A stretch of DNA of 64,000 bases. It comes from Hydrangea macrophylla. Taxonomy: Eukaryota; Streptophyta; Magnoliopsida; Cornales; Hydrangeaceae. This document shows, piece by piece, positions 45,943 to 56,529 of this stretch (position 1 is the stretch's first letter; the number at the start of each line of letters is the position of its first letter). A program made the translations under genes and the position numbers. Below the pieces are notes generated by a model. That model worked only from the letters and a program-made list of their open reading frames with translations, had not been told where the DNA came from and made no database searches. Where the stretch lies: contig CM066988.1 in NCBI GenBank assembly GCA_033977485.1, forward strand, positions 54,249,649 through 54,313,648, in the 5' to 3' direction.

Positions 45943-47890
45943 ATGTGTCACTCTGGTTTTAACTCGTCCTCCCGGTTGGAGGATGAGCGGTCCGGGTCAC
46001 AGGAGCCGGACACAAGTCTGAGTCTGCCGCCCGCATCCCCCTCTGACCACCAAAGCGAAGGCAGAATCCCGATCCGTCTCTCCGCTGATGAGTTGGACCA
46101 GGAAGCCCCTGTTGCTTCCATTTCCAGGGATTTAGGCGATAAAACACCAGGGGAACCCGACCCCGAGGTGGCCTTCTCCAGCGAATTCATCCCTTCCACA
46201 TTGCGTACTGAAGATCTCGGGAGCATTAGGGATAGATATGGCCTTCCTGACTACTGCTCCTTGGCGGTGAGTGTCGGTGGGGGTCAAATCTACCAGCGGG
46301 GTTTCACCACCCTATATGAGGACATCCTCATGGCTGGGTTTCGCTTCCCCCTCCATCCGATCGCTCGGGACGTCCTTATCTACTTGGGGATTGCCCCAGG
46401 CCAGTTGGCCTCGAATGGTTGGAGGTTCTTGATGGGGTCCATTTCTTTGTGGCCCCAGGTCTTCGGATATGAACTCTCCGTCCAAGAGTTCTTTTGGACG
46501 CACCGCCCATTCCCCGTACATGGGGAGACCGGGTTCTTTTATCTCGGAACTCGCCAGGGGAGGAAGATTTTAGTCAATTGCCTGAGCAACAACAAAGGGT
46601 GGAAGAACAGGTTCTTCCAAGTGTCCACCCTCGGGCTCTACGAACCAGACCCCGGGATCCAGATGAGGACTTCCTGGGCAGAAGAGTTAAGGGGTAAGCC
46701 CGTTCGGTTTCACTTATTGCTTACTTCTTTGCTTTGCTTCCTATTTCTGAGACTAACCATTTTGTACTTGGCTTTGCAGCGAGATCGATCAGCCCACCGA
46801 GCATTCTTGACGAGTGCCAAGCCAGGATCAGGAGTTTGGCAGATCGACCGGTAAACATCTGGAACGTGTTGACCCGGACTGGCGACTTTCGAGCTATTGA
46901 TGACCCGGTCCAGCCCACAGAAGCTCCAGTACTCCCCCCAATCCTTCCTGGTAAGTGCTCGGACTTTGCTGCCTCCCGTAGTACACCTTCACCGTCTTCT
47001 ACATTGGTTATTAACTGTTAAATTTTTTCTTTTTTGCAGAGATGGCTCCGAAGAGAAACATGGAGCAACTGAGGGAGAGGCAGGCCGCTGTCGCTGCCGC
47101 TGCTGACGCTTGGATGGCGGTGGCCCAAGGAAAAAGGCCCGCCACTGAGGCCCCGGGTGGAGAGCGCCCGCTGAGGAGGATCTGGCACGGTGTCCGTCCG
47201 GAGCCAATAGGGACCTCAACGCCCCATGTGGTGGTAGTTGAAGAGACTGCCCCCCGGGCGGGGGTACCGGCCGTGGCACCAATGGCTGCCTCGGCCGAGA
47301 TCAGGGACCGGGTGAAGCCTTGTCTGATCCCCAACCAAGTGGAGGCATGTGGAAACATGTCTCCCGAGGTCTTCCAGAGCTGGCTGTATAGCCTCTCTCA
47401 CATGGTGAGTTCTCCTGCCTTTGTTTCCTTTTCTTCAACTATTTCGTCAACTGTGCTTGTTCTCTGACCGGTCGGTTTTAACTTTTCGCAGGTCAGGTGC
47501 ATGGCCACCAGGGCTGAGTCCTTCCTACCTTCCTTGGCCAGGAGGGCCGCTGCTGCTGAAGTCACTTTGTCTGAGGAGCGGGCGATCTCAGAGGCCAGGG
47601 GCACCGCTCTGGCCATAGAGAAGGACAAGGTGAAGGATTTGGCCTTGAGCCTTCTAGCTGCTCAAGTCGAGCTGGCTACCACCCAGGCCGACCTAGAGGC
47701 TTCTCGGGCCAGCGCAACGGTGGCGGAGGCGCAGGAGAGGGAGCTAGCAGAAGTGATGGTCGCAGGGGCCCGGGAAGAAGCTTTCGACAATGGCTTCTTC
47801 CAGGGCTATGAAGATCTAAAGCGTAGGATATCCCGGGATCACCCCGAGTGGGACATATCGTCCTACGAAGGGATTGATTCAGACTTCTAG
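45943..47890 (+). CDS. Antisense gene of gypsy C, 'putative gypsy-type transposon' protein, four exons
   Basis: Coding exons 45943-46693, 46780-46950, 47040-47404 and 47492-47890 join in phase with GT-AG introns of 86, 89 and 87 bp: donors GTAAGC, GTAAGT, GTGAGT and acceptors GCTTTGCAG, TTTTTTGCAG, TTTTCGCAG. The result is 561 residues with no internal stop. Residues 85-250 hold the recognisable domain (RDRYGLPDYCSLAVS, YEDILMAGFRFPLHPIARDV, LGIAPGQLASNGWRFLMGSI, ETGFFYLGTRQGRKILV), like the plant domain called putative gypsy-type transposon or Transposase_28. The last 130 residues are a coiled coil rich in Ala and Glu. Such reverse-strand ORFs are known in Tat elements, role unknown. After the TAG at 47888 the frame stays open for about 42 codons, so the stop may be recent. 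The exon model is inferred by eye. Confidence 0.75.
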
Positions 47891-48911
47891 GACGTAGGTC
47901 CTACGGCGGGCGAGGGCCCCACTGCTGTTGTCGGCCTTGCTGAGGAGGCTGCCCCGGGCGGAGGCTCTGCACCAGGAGGAGGAGCTGACCCGGAAGAGGA
48001 GGTCGGGGAGACCTAAGACGTGGTCGAGGTGGACGACTGAGGTCCCCGACCCATTTTCTTTTGTATTGTAGTAGTTTTTTTTTTGGGAGGCACTATAATT
48101 GCCCCCTAGGCCCTGTACCAATAGTTTTTAATTAATGAAAAGGTCCTTGAGATCGTCTTTCCATTAACTGTTTACCATTTTTGTACTTGCATGCCTGTTT
48201 GTGATTGCCAGTGTCCGCCTAGTTTTGACCGACCTAAATCCCTACCCTAGGAAATGGTTTAGGACTATAACCGGTAGAACATTTGGTCTTACCGTCCTAT
48301 TTTAAAGGTGATTGCCCAGTGTATCATAGGAACTTGCCCTGTTTACCGTCCCGGATGGCCCGGTGTATTATGGGAAGATCATGTTTTACCGTCCGGGATG
48401 TTTTATCTCTGATCACTACAAGCACTTAGGAATGTTAGGATTCCAAGTCCTTTTAATGACCAGTGTGATTTCCTGTTTTAGCCCGGTCCCTGCCCCCCAA
48501 GCATTTTGCTAAGGCGGGTGTGCGGGAGTGAGAGGCTGTAAGAAACCGACCTGGAACATGGGTGGTTGCAGGATCATTTGAGGCTTGCCATCATCAGCCA
48601 CCTAGGGGGTTTGCCCCCCATCGCTGGTTGGGCCTAAGCGAAGCCGTCGCCCCGGGGTTAGGCCCAAGGTCTTTATGCCTTGGTTTTAAGCCAAGGTCTT
48701 TTGCCTCGGGGTTAGGCCCGAGGTCTTTATGCCTTGGTTTTGAGCCAAGGTCTTTTGCCTCAAGGTTAGGCCTGAGGTCTTTCAATATTGGACGGGACTG
48801 TGATAGGAGCAATTTTGCAAAGTAAAGTCTTTTATTCAAAAATTTATAATGAACGCTCAAATAGAGCTACAAAAATTTCCTAACCAGTGCTAAATTGTCC
48901 TCGTCTCTGGG
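47891..48911. other. 3' region between antisense gene and integrase, with a 54-bp tandem repeat
   Basis: No gene is seen. TTAATTAATGAAAAGG near 48129 could end the antisense transcript. A tandem repeat lies at 48654-48782. Confidence 0.55.
48654..48782. repeat. Tandem repeat, 54-bp unit, 2.4 copies
   Basis: GGGGTTAGGCCCAAGGTCTT starts the first unit at 48654; the next starts are 48708 and 48762, both exactly 54 bp on. Each unit contains TTTATGCCTTGGTTTT and GAGCCAAGGTCTTTTGCC or close variants. Confidence 0.88.
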
Positions 48912-49974
48912 TTACTGATAATACTTGCGAAGGTGTTGCACATTCCAAGGGTGAGACAGATCAAGTACATCCAAGCTCCGAAGCCAGTAAGTTCCCGAGC
49001 TATTTACCCGAGTAACTAGATATGGGCCTTCCCAGTTTGGCCCCAACTTTCCATGGCTCGGGACTCTTGAGGACTGATTGACGGCCTTATGGACCAGATC
49101 CCCCACCAGGAAACTACGATGCTTTACCCTACTATTATAGTACCGGGACACCCTCTGCTTGTAGGCTGCAACTTTTAGATACGTCTGGTCTCTTTTCTCC
49201 TCTACCAAGTCTAGTTCTGTTCTAAGTGCGTCTTCATTATCTGGCACACTATAATTCGCCACCCGGTAAGTAGGCAACCTGATCTCTGTAGGGACCACCG
49301 CTTTGGACCCGTAGGTTAAGGAAAACGCCGTCTCACCAGTCGCTGCTCGGGGCGTAGTTCGGTAGGCCCACAAGAGGGTTGGCAGTTCTTCAGCCCACAG
49401 TCCTTTGGCACTTTCAAGTCTTGTTTTGATCAATTGTAAGATCATTCGGTTTATCACCTCGACTTGACCATTGGCTTGAGGGTGCTCGGGGGAGGAGTAG
49501 TGATTAAGTATCCTGTAGCCCGAGCAGAACTGCCTGAACAATGGGGTGTCGAATTGCCTGCCATTGTCGCTAACCAGAACCCGTGGAATGCCGAACCTAC
49601 TGAGGATGTTCTTTTCCATGAAGCTTTCCATTTGTTGCTCGGTTATTATCGCCAAGGGCTCGGCCTCCGCCCACTTGGTAAAGTAGTCAACAGTGATGAC
49701 TGCAAACTTGAACTGTCCTTTTTCCCGTCGGTAGGGGTCCGACAATATCGATACCCCACTGGGCAAAGGGCCAGGGGCTTTGGATCGGTGTCTGATGCTC
49801 TCCCGGTTGGTTGATCATGGGAGAGTATCTCTGACATTTGTCGCATCTTTTGACATACTCTTGAGAATCCCGGGCCATTTTCGGCCAGTAATATCCATGC
49901 AGTAAGGCCTTTCTAGAGAGTGCCCGGCCTCCGATGTGATTCCCGCACACTTCTTCATGGATTTCGTACAACAC
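48912..49974 (-). pseudogene. Gypsy C integrase (frameshifted)
   Basis: Zinc-binding part: HEEVCGNHIGGRALSRKALL, GYYWPKMARDSQEYVKRCDK (49960-49845), with CDKC. Core: FAQWGIDIVGPLPTGK near 49770 carries the first Asp; a frame change near 49720 follows; FAVITVDYFTKWAEAEPLAI is in the next frame, then LVSDNGRQFD near 49590 and HPQANGQVEVINRMILQLIK near 49470 for the other two acids of the DDE triad. The C-terminal part ends YWLRSLDVLDLSHPWNVQHL near 48935. The order and motifs are complete apart from the shift. Confidence 0.9.
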
Positions 49975-50654
49975 TGATTGGACCTGTGCGAGCGGAGGTA
50001 AGGTACAGAGAATCCCCTTTTATAGAGGATTCCGTCTATAAGATGATATCGGGCTGCCCGGTACCTGACCCGGCAGGCCTCCTCTTTCTCAGTTGGTAAC
50101 ACGCCCATTGCCAGGAATGCTACGATCGGATCCATCCAGCTGGGTCCCAAGGCATCTGGTTCCACCTCCATGCATTCTGAGTTGATCACACTTGGCTCGG
50201 GAAGGTATTCTACCCTTATCCTGGGCAAGTCTGGCTCAGAAGACGAAGCGAGGCGGGCTAACCTGTCGGCCCTGGTGTTTTCCTCTCTGGGTATCTGTAT
50301 GATACAGAAACCCTGAAGCTTCTTCAAAACCGCTCGAACAAGGGCTAGATAGGCTACCATGTTGTCTCCCCGGGTTTCGTACTCTTGGTTGACTTGATTG
50401 ACCACGAGCTGAGAGTCGCTGTAACGTTGGACCTGTTGCGCACCCATGGAAGTGGCCAACTGTAATCCGACCAATAGGGCTTCATACTCAGCTTCGTTGT
50501 TGGAGGCATGGAACCTAAACCTTAGGGCATACTTGAGCTGGATGCCGTCAGGTGTAGTCAAGATGATTCCTGCCCCACTACCTTGCTGGTTTGAGGAACC
50601 GTCCATATATAGCACCCAAGTGGGAATGTCAGCCTGTAACCCAAGCGGTTGCAC
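49815..50654 (-). pseudogene. Gypsy C second RNase H-like domain and link to integrase
   Basis: WVLYMDGSSNQQGSGAGIIL near 50620 carries the first Asp, FHASNNEAEYEALLVGLQLA near 50500 the Glu, and YSDSQLVVNQVNQEYETRGD near 50430 the next Asp, with ENTRADRLARLAS near 50270 for the last. This is a second, cellular-type RNase H domain behind the usual retroviral-type one, the arrangement seen in Tat-lineage gypsy elements. The frame then runs through a linker to the integrase zinc region, where it shifts near 49960. Confidence 0.88.
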
Positions 50655-50783
50655 CGGTGGGTCAAGCTCTTCAATTGGGCCTTCCGGATATGTGAACTCA
50701 ATCAGAAAGTCTGCTATTACTTACCCTTTGATCATCGTCCGGGGGTGGTAGACCACTTTAAATTCCTCTAACTCCACGGCCCA

Positions 50784-51242
50784 CTAGACGAGCCTCCCGA
50801 ACGTGTCAGGCCTGCTTAAGATCCTATGGAGAGGTTGGTCGGTAAGGACCACAATGACATGGGCTTGAAAGTACGGACGGAGTCTCCGGGCGGAGGTGAT
50901 GAGAGCGAATACAAGTTTTTCGATGCAGAAGTATCTGCTCTCCGCACCTTGGAGCGCCCAACTGGTATAGTACACTGAGAACTGTATCCCGTGTTCTTCC
51001 CTGATGAGTGCTGAGCTAACTGCTGAGGGTGATACTACTAGGTATAGGAACAATTCTTCCCCCGGTACGGGTGTTGAGAGTAGAGGGGGAGACGCCAAGT
51101 ACTTCTTGAGTGCCTGGAAGGCCTCCTCACACTCCTCAGACCACTGAAACGCCTTACGGAGGATCTTGAAAAATGGCAGGCACCGATCGGTAACCCGTCC
51201 GGTTAGACTCTGTACTTCTTTTATCGACCTGGGCGATCGCAT
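50784..51242 (-). pseudogene. Gypsy C RNase H domain 1
   Basis: SIKEVQSLTGRVTDRCLPFF near 51220 is the RT connection region; WSEECEEAFQALKKYLASPP near 51140, then LFLYLVVSPSAVSSALIREE near 51050. The expected Asp of the first catalytic position (commonly YLAVS in Tat elements) is also absent in many relatives, so this alone is not a defect. It ends FGRLV at a TAG near 50786. Confidence 0.85.
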
Positions 51243-51859
51243 GCTGATGGGGCCTGGATTTTCTCGGGGTTTGCTTCAATGCCCTGCCTGCTGACTAGGT
51301 GCCCCAAGAACTTTCCGGATGAGACGCCGAATGTGCACTTGGCCGGGTTTAACCTCATCCTGAACTTCCTCAAAATGCTGAAGGCCCCGGCCAAATGTTC
51401 CAGATGGTCGGACTCGTCCCGGCTTTTGACCAGTAGATCATTAACGTACACCTCCATTGATTTCCCGATCAGGTCTTTGAACATGTGATTGACCAGGCGT
51501 TGATAAGTTACCCTGGCATTTTTTAGGCCAAAAGGCATGACTTTGTAGCAGTAGGTCCCTTGGTCCGTGATGAATGAGGTCTTTTCTTTGTCCCCGGGGC
51601 ACATGCTGATCTGATTATACCCGGAGTAGGCGTCCATAAATGAGAGGAGCGAATGGCCGGCCATGGAATCCACGAGGAGGTCTATCTTGGGCAGCGGATA
51701 GCAGTCCTTGGGGCAGGCTTTGTTCAGATCGGTGAAGTCCACGCACATCCTCCACTTTCTGTTGCTTTTCTTGACAAGTACTACGTTGGCTTGCCAATCG
51801 AGGTAGTGGACCTCTCGTATGGAGTAGGCTTTGAGGAGCTTATCAACCTCCTCACACAT
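51221..51859 (-). pseudogene. Gypsy C reverse transcriptase with YVND in place of YVDD
   Basis: The open stretch covers fingers and palm: WQANVVLVKKSNRKWRMCVD, FTDLNKACPKDCYPLPKIDL near 51740, SFMDAYSGYNQISMCPGDKE near 51610 (first catalytic Asp present), YCYKVMPFGLKNARVTYQRL near 51540, MEVYVNDLLVKSRDES near 51450, then FRMRLNPAKCTFGVSSGKFL near 51350. The usual YVDD box reads YVND, which removes one of the two catalytic aspartates. The stretch has no stop for 212 codons but shifts frame at about 51230. It could not have copied itself. Confidence 0.9.
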
Positions 51860-52219
51860 TGCTTTCTGTCTCAGGGGCCATGCCCCGTTTCCTCTACTTT
51901 ACAGGCCGGGAGTCAGAGTCGACATTGAGCTGATGAGACATTACCTGGGGATCAATCCCGGGCATGTCTTCAAGGCACCAGGCGAACACATCTTGACTCT
52001 GTTGCAGGAATTGAATCAGCTTCTCCCTAAGGTGGGGTTCCAACAGGGTGCCGATGCTTACCGTTCGGTCGAGAGTTGTGGGTTCAATGCCACTTGTTCT
52101 AATTTTTTGATCGGGCCCACTCTATCATTCTGGTCCCTCAGGTCCATCTCCTGAACGTTCAATGTCTCTATGATGACCTCCCGGTGGAGGAAACTGACAT
52201 AGCAACTTTGGGCGGTTGC

Positions 52220-52654
52220 CTAATCTCCACGCAGGCTCCCAGGTCCCTGAGGGGTCGGGAACTTAACTGTCAGGCTATGGGTAGAGATGACAGCCCTGGC
52301 TCTGTTGAGTGTGGGCCTCGCCAGAATGACGTTGTATGCAGATGGAGCCTCCACTATTACAAAATTTGACAGCAGGGAGACCTGCTGAGGGTAAGTTCCC
52401 ATAAGCACGGGGAGCTCCATGGTACCGAACGGCTGGGTACTGGATCCGTTAAAACCCACCAGGGGAGTAGCGACCGAGCGGAGCCGATCCCTGGACATCC
52501 CGAGGTGATCGAACGCTGACACGAACATGATATCGGTTGAGCTACCTGTGTCCACCAACACCCTCTTGACCACGTAATTGGCTATGGAGAGCGTCACAAC
52601 CAATGGGTCATCGTGGGGGCAGTGGACACCTTGCATATCGTCGGAGGCAAACAT
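52220..52654 (-). pseudogene. Gypsy C aspartic protease
   Basis: HDDPLVVTLSIANYVVKRVL leads into VDTGSSTDIMF near 52545, the active-site DTG. Further on are MELPVLMGTYPQQVSLLSNF and YNVILARPTLNRARAVIS, matching the usual YNAILGRPALN of plant gypsy proteases with small changes. The frame ends near 52220, before RT. Confidence 0.88.
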
Positions 52655-53103
52655 CAGTATGTCAGTTGGTAGGGAACCGGTGGATTGGACCTGCTAGACA
52701 TCCGCCCGGGATGCCCGAGCATGCCTCTTCCTTGCCGACTGTGAATCCCTGCCGCCCGATGTTCCTCGAGAGATCACGTTGATTTGACCGAGAGGCTGGA
52801 TTTGACCGAGACCTCGGGCTCCTTACGCAGGCCGTCCTTCTGTCACAACGTACTCTGCCAGATGACCCTACTCAATTAGTTTTTCTATGGCTATCTTCAA
52901 CTTTAAGCAATCCTCTGTATTATGGACGTGGTCTCTATGGAAGCGGAAAAACTTATCCCGATTCCTCTTTCTAGGCGGGGCTTTGAGTTTCGCCGGTTGT
53001 TGAAGTAACATCTGGCCTCGGCGGCGGCCATGACTTCGTGGATTGGTCGGGATAGAGGCGTGAAAGTGATTTGGGGCTGATCTCGAGCTCCTCTCTGTTG
53101 GTC

Positions 53104-53640
53104 CTACCTGGGCTTTTTTACCGAGCCCTTCTCAGAGCCCTCACGCCTCCGCTTGGCTTTCGGGGACTCGTCTCCTGTGAAGCCGGTGCGTTTGGACTTC
53201 AGGAATTCTTCTGTGTCTATATATTTTCTAACCCTCTCTGAGAGCTCCACCAGGGTTGCCGGTCGCTCTTGATGGAACGACGTGGAAACCTTGGTGTGTT
53301 GAACCCCCGAGCAGAAGGCCATGATGGCTGCTATTTCATTCAGATTGCGGATCTGGAGCCTCTGTTGATTGAAGCGATCCACATACTCCCTTAGGGATTC
53401 ACCCTTGCACTGCTTGACGGTCAATAGTTGGGTGTCCAGCTGCGACCGGTCGAGCATCCCTACGAACTGGCTAATGAACAGCTTGCTCAGCGTCTTGAAG
53501 TCCTCAACCGTTCGGGGCTTGAGGGCGTGGAACCACTGCACGGCTGACCCCTTTAGAGTGCAGGGGAAGGCCAGGCATAGCAATTCATTGACTGTGGTAA
53601 CCAACACCATCTGGGTCCCGTAGGTGCGGATGTGATCCAC
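53104..53640 (-). pseudogene. Gypsy C gag
   Basis: CLAFPCTLKGSAVQWFHALK near 53575 and TLSKLFISQFVG, then CKGESLREYVDRFNQQRLQI near 53410 and HQERPATLVELSERVRKYID near 53260 form a standard plant gypsy gag (Retrotrans_gag domain). It ends in a basic tail KAKRRREGSEKGSVKKPR. The N-terminal part beyond 53640 (to about 54380) is broken by stops. No zinc knuckle is seen in this piece. Confidence 0.87.
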
Positions 53641-54479
53641 TGGGCTCCCGGTCCCGTAGTAAGAACTGTGATGCGGTGGCTTGAACTTCTGTGGGATGGG
53701 GAATCTGGTGACCCGAGCGGTCTAGGGCGACTCGGTCTTCGTGTTGGTATGGTCAGGACGCTGCTTGCAGCTCAATTGCTCGATCTATTTTTGCAAACCT
53801 TGGATTTGAGCATTCACGTCTTCCCACTCGGTCTTCCTATCAATGTCCGAGCGGTAAGTTGGATTAGACGACGAGGCTTCCTCTTCGAAGTGTGTTAACT
53901 TTGGGGATAGAACCCGGCTCTAGCTCTGGGTAATCGTATGCCTAAGATTCCCCCAGCTTCGGGCAGGAGGGTCTTTGGCTGATTCCCGGGGCTTTGGCCC
54001 TGATCCCTCCCCCCTAGTGGCACGGCGCCTGTTGATGATGTCTCTGGCATCTCCCACCAAACGAGGATTGGCACGAGCTCGCCGCCTAGGGCACCTGGGT
54101 GCTCTGCTATGGTTATCGTCCTGGGCGAGCTCCCAATCTAACGGGGATACCAGCGCAGAGTGGGTGTGGTTCCGGACTCTCGCATGCCCCCGGTCGGGGG
54201 CACTCTTCCCGGTCTGGTTCTCTGATTAAGGGCGCTTCTCCTACAAGGCCAACAACGCTTCCATTTGCTACTGGGTTTGCCGTTGGCCTTCCAGGAGTTA
54301 CGCGACTACTGCTGTCATCTGCTCAGAGGTCATGGAGGCGGCCTTCTGCTCGAGCTGCAAGTTCTCCTGACCGACCGAAGTAGTGTTTTTCTTACCTGTC
54401 AAGGAATTTGTTAATAAGAAGATCAGTCAAGGAATTTGTTAATGAGAAGACTTGTCGCTTCCCACAGACGGCGCCAAAT
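53641..54479 (-). other. Gypsy C 5' internal region: gag N-terminus remnants and primer site
   Basis: The gag frame is broken here. A short repeat AGTCAAGGAATTTGTTAATA occurs twice (54398 and 54426). The primer-binding site TTTGGCGCCGTCTGTGGGAA lies at about 54478-54459 on -. Confidence 0.6.
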
Positions 54480-55094
54480 TGATGATGCCAAAAACTGGTA
54501 AGAGGGATTAAGAAGAGAGATACGGTGACACAATCAATTGCGTGTGGTTCGGCCCCGTTAATAAGGTGACCTACGTCCATGGGTGCGTCAGTGCGCTTCA
54601 CTAGCAGATCAGCGGCGGGCCTGGTGAGCCAACAATTGGGGCAGCACTACCAGTAATACTGGCCGGGTGTATGCATATGAGATGAATGTATATGCTATTC
54701 TTTAAGTTAAGAATGCGATCCCCTTGATGGGGGTGAGTGGCCCCTTTTATAGGTGCAAGAGGCCACCCGTACAAGGCTAATTAGATAAGGAAGCGCAATC
54801 TAATCACAAGTTGATGAGCACCAATCATGGGAGGTTTCCTAAATGGCTTAGGAAACTATTTACACCTTCCATTAGTCTTCTGACCGATTTAGGAAACTGC
54901 TGAGCAGCTTGGCTGTCAATCTGCACCTTATGGAGAGCTGCTGAGCCGCATTCCTGGGCTGTGCGAGCACCCTGAGCGGTAGCACTCGAAAGACCTCGGG
55001 ATCAGTGGGCCATAGATTCCATTTCCGGATAATCCGGGTGCTTAGCTGCTGACGTGGAGGTTTGACCTGTAGCAGAATATTTATGGGCGTATCA
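54480..55094 (-). repeat. Gypsy C 5' LTR (615 bp)
   Basis: Second LTR of element C. It ends GGGCGTATCA in + reading, directly before the GTAAG target duplication. Confidence 0.92.
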
Positions 55095-55144
55095 GTAAGT
55101 TTGTTTTCTTTAAGTATAACAGCGAGTGGATTGAAAGAACCCAT
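55095..55144 (-). pseudogene. Copia B gag, first codons, cut by gypsy C
   Basis: The ATG at 55142-55144 opens MGSFNPLAVILKENKL, a typical start of copia gag in this group. The frame runs into the GTAAG target site (55095-55099). At the other copy of that site (43705-43709) the gag frame continues in phase, so the split is due to the insertion alone. Confidence 0.8.
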
Positions 55145-56529
55145 TTGAAAGCCTGAGAATCACATAATATAAATAATTACGTTTGGGAAAAAAATTACTA
55201 TGGATTCGAGGTGAAAATATTGGTTCCCTCTACCATATTTGAAAAGAATTCGCCAGCAACCTGATACACCGTGAATAGTATGACTCGATGGGAAGCCATA
55301 TATTATCCATCATTTCTTCAGATAGGCCATTGCCTTTAAATTTTACTATCCAGACGATGTACCTTGCCTAGTAAAATTAAACTGCTGACTTGCTTTGTTC
55401 CTATAAATAACAACAGTGACTCAGATGGAGAGGATATTATTATTTATAGCTAAGTGTATACCATCACTTAATTCTAGGTCAAGAGTTCCGTGACGAACAC
55501 CTCTGATGGAGAGGTGACCTATACTAACAATCAACCAAAACGTTCTTTTAAAGAAGTTTGTACTGATGATTCCATGATCAACTGCATTCGATGGGGAGGA
55601 TGGTACTAGAGCTATCACACAAAATTAATCATATCATCTACAAACCAGTGATGGAGACCATGGGATTTATACTTGATAAATTCTCTCTCCCACTTAGAAT
55701 TTTAAAAAAAAATTGAGGGTTAAAATTTTTAAAAAAACTTTTAATTTAATAAATAAAAAATAATAGAAACTTGACATAGATTAGTCCATCCTTACTTGTC
55801 AAACACACATGTGTAGATAATAAAATAATTCTATTCTCATGATTTTAGAAAATAAGTACTTATGTTTTCAAAATATGCAATTAGTTTTATTTCTAAATAC
55901 ACATGTAGATGTCTATCATTTTAAATTAATATAAATTGAACATGCAGCTAGACATCTGAAATAGATCTAGGAACAATTATCCATGTTGTCCTATTCATTA
56001 AACATGAAACAATAATAATCATTCAATCACACATAAATAAGAAAACCACAATAAAATAGGAATCCCCAGTATTATGGTCAAGTTGCAACTCTTGTGAATA
56101 AATCTTCATTGAACCTGATAGCTCTATGTCGCCACTACGCACGGGATTTGAGTTGCCCCATCAGCTCGCGGGTTTACTTGAGATATATTACATAAACCTT
56201 ATGCCTCCATGAAGAAGTTCACATGCTATTTATTTGCAGTAAATTAACCACGCATCAATCAAGCGTGGGATCCAATACATATAAATCCTATACCTCCATA
56301 AAAGAGTTCATATGCTATATCAAACAGTAATATTAGCCACGGATAAAACCATCGTGGGATCCAATCACACAAAACCAGTGACCATAATAGTGGAATAAGA
56401 ACGCTGCAAAACAAGGGTTAGCATAGATCTACCTTCAATCCATCCATCGATGCACGCATAAGATCTGTAATACTGGACAACATGGTTGCGTCCAACCCAT
56501 ACGCAAAATCAATGTTACTTTGATACCAT
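55145..56529 (-). other. Copia B leader between primer site and gag
   Basis: No gene is seen. An imperfect direct repeat lies at about 56190-56275 and 56275-56365 (shared phrases TGCCTCCATGAAGAAGTTCA / TACCTCCATAAAAGAGTTCA, GTGGGATCCAAT). TGATGGAGAGG-like motifs recur near 55421 and 55504. A leader of about 1.4 kb is long for copia. Confidence 0.6.

Larger units (their letters stand above)
43710..55094 (-). mobile_element. Element C: Tat-lineage Ty3/gypsy retrotransposon with antisense gene
   Basis: LTRs 43710-44327 and 54480-55094, flanked by the exact duplication GTAAG (43705-43709, 55095-55099), inside gag of copia B. On the - strand: primer site TTTGGCGCCGTCTGTGGGAA beside the right LTR, gag, protease, RT, RNase H, a second RNase H-like domain, integrase, a long 3' region, polypurine AATGGGGGACAGC and 3' LTR. 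Two RNase H domains and a gene on the opposite strand between integrase and 3' LTR are hallmarks reported for Tat elements. The copy is broken by stops and by a hAT-like element. Confidence 0.92.

Noticed and set aside
46721..47402. Several minus-strand ORFs over the antisense gene
   Set aside because: They are shadows of high-GC exons; the + strand frame with spliced exons has the domain similarity.
48562..48825. ORF with repeated LGPRSLCLGF motifs
   Set aside because: Its repeats are the 54-bp DNA tandem repeat, whose length is a multiple of three; no family similarity.
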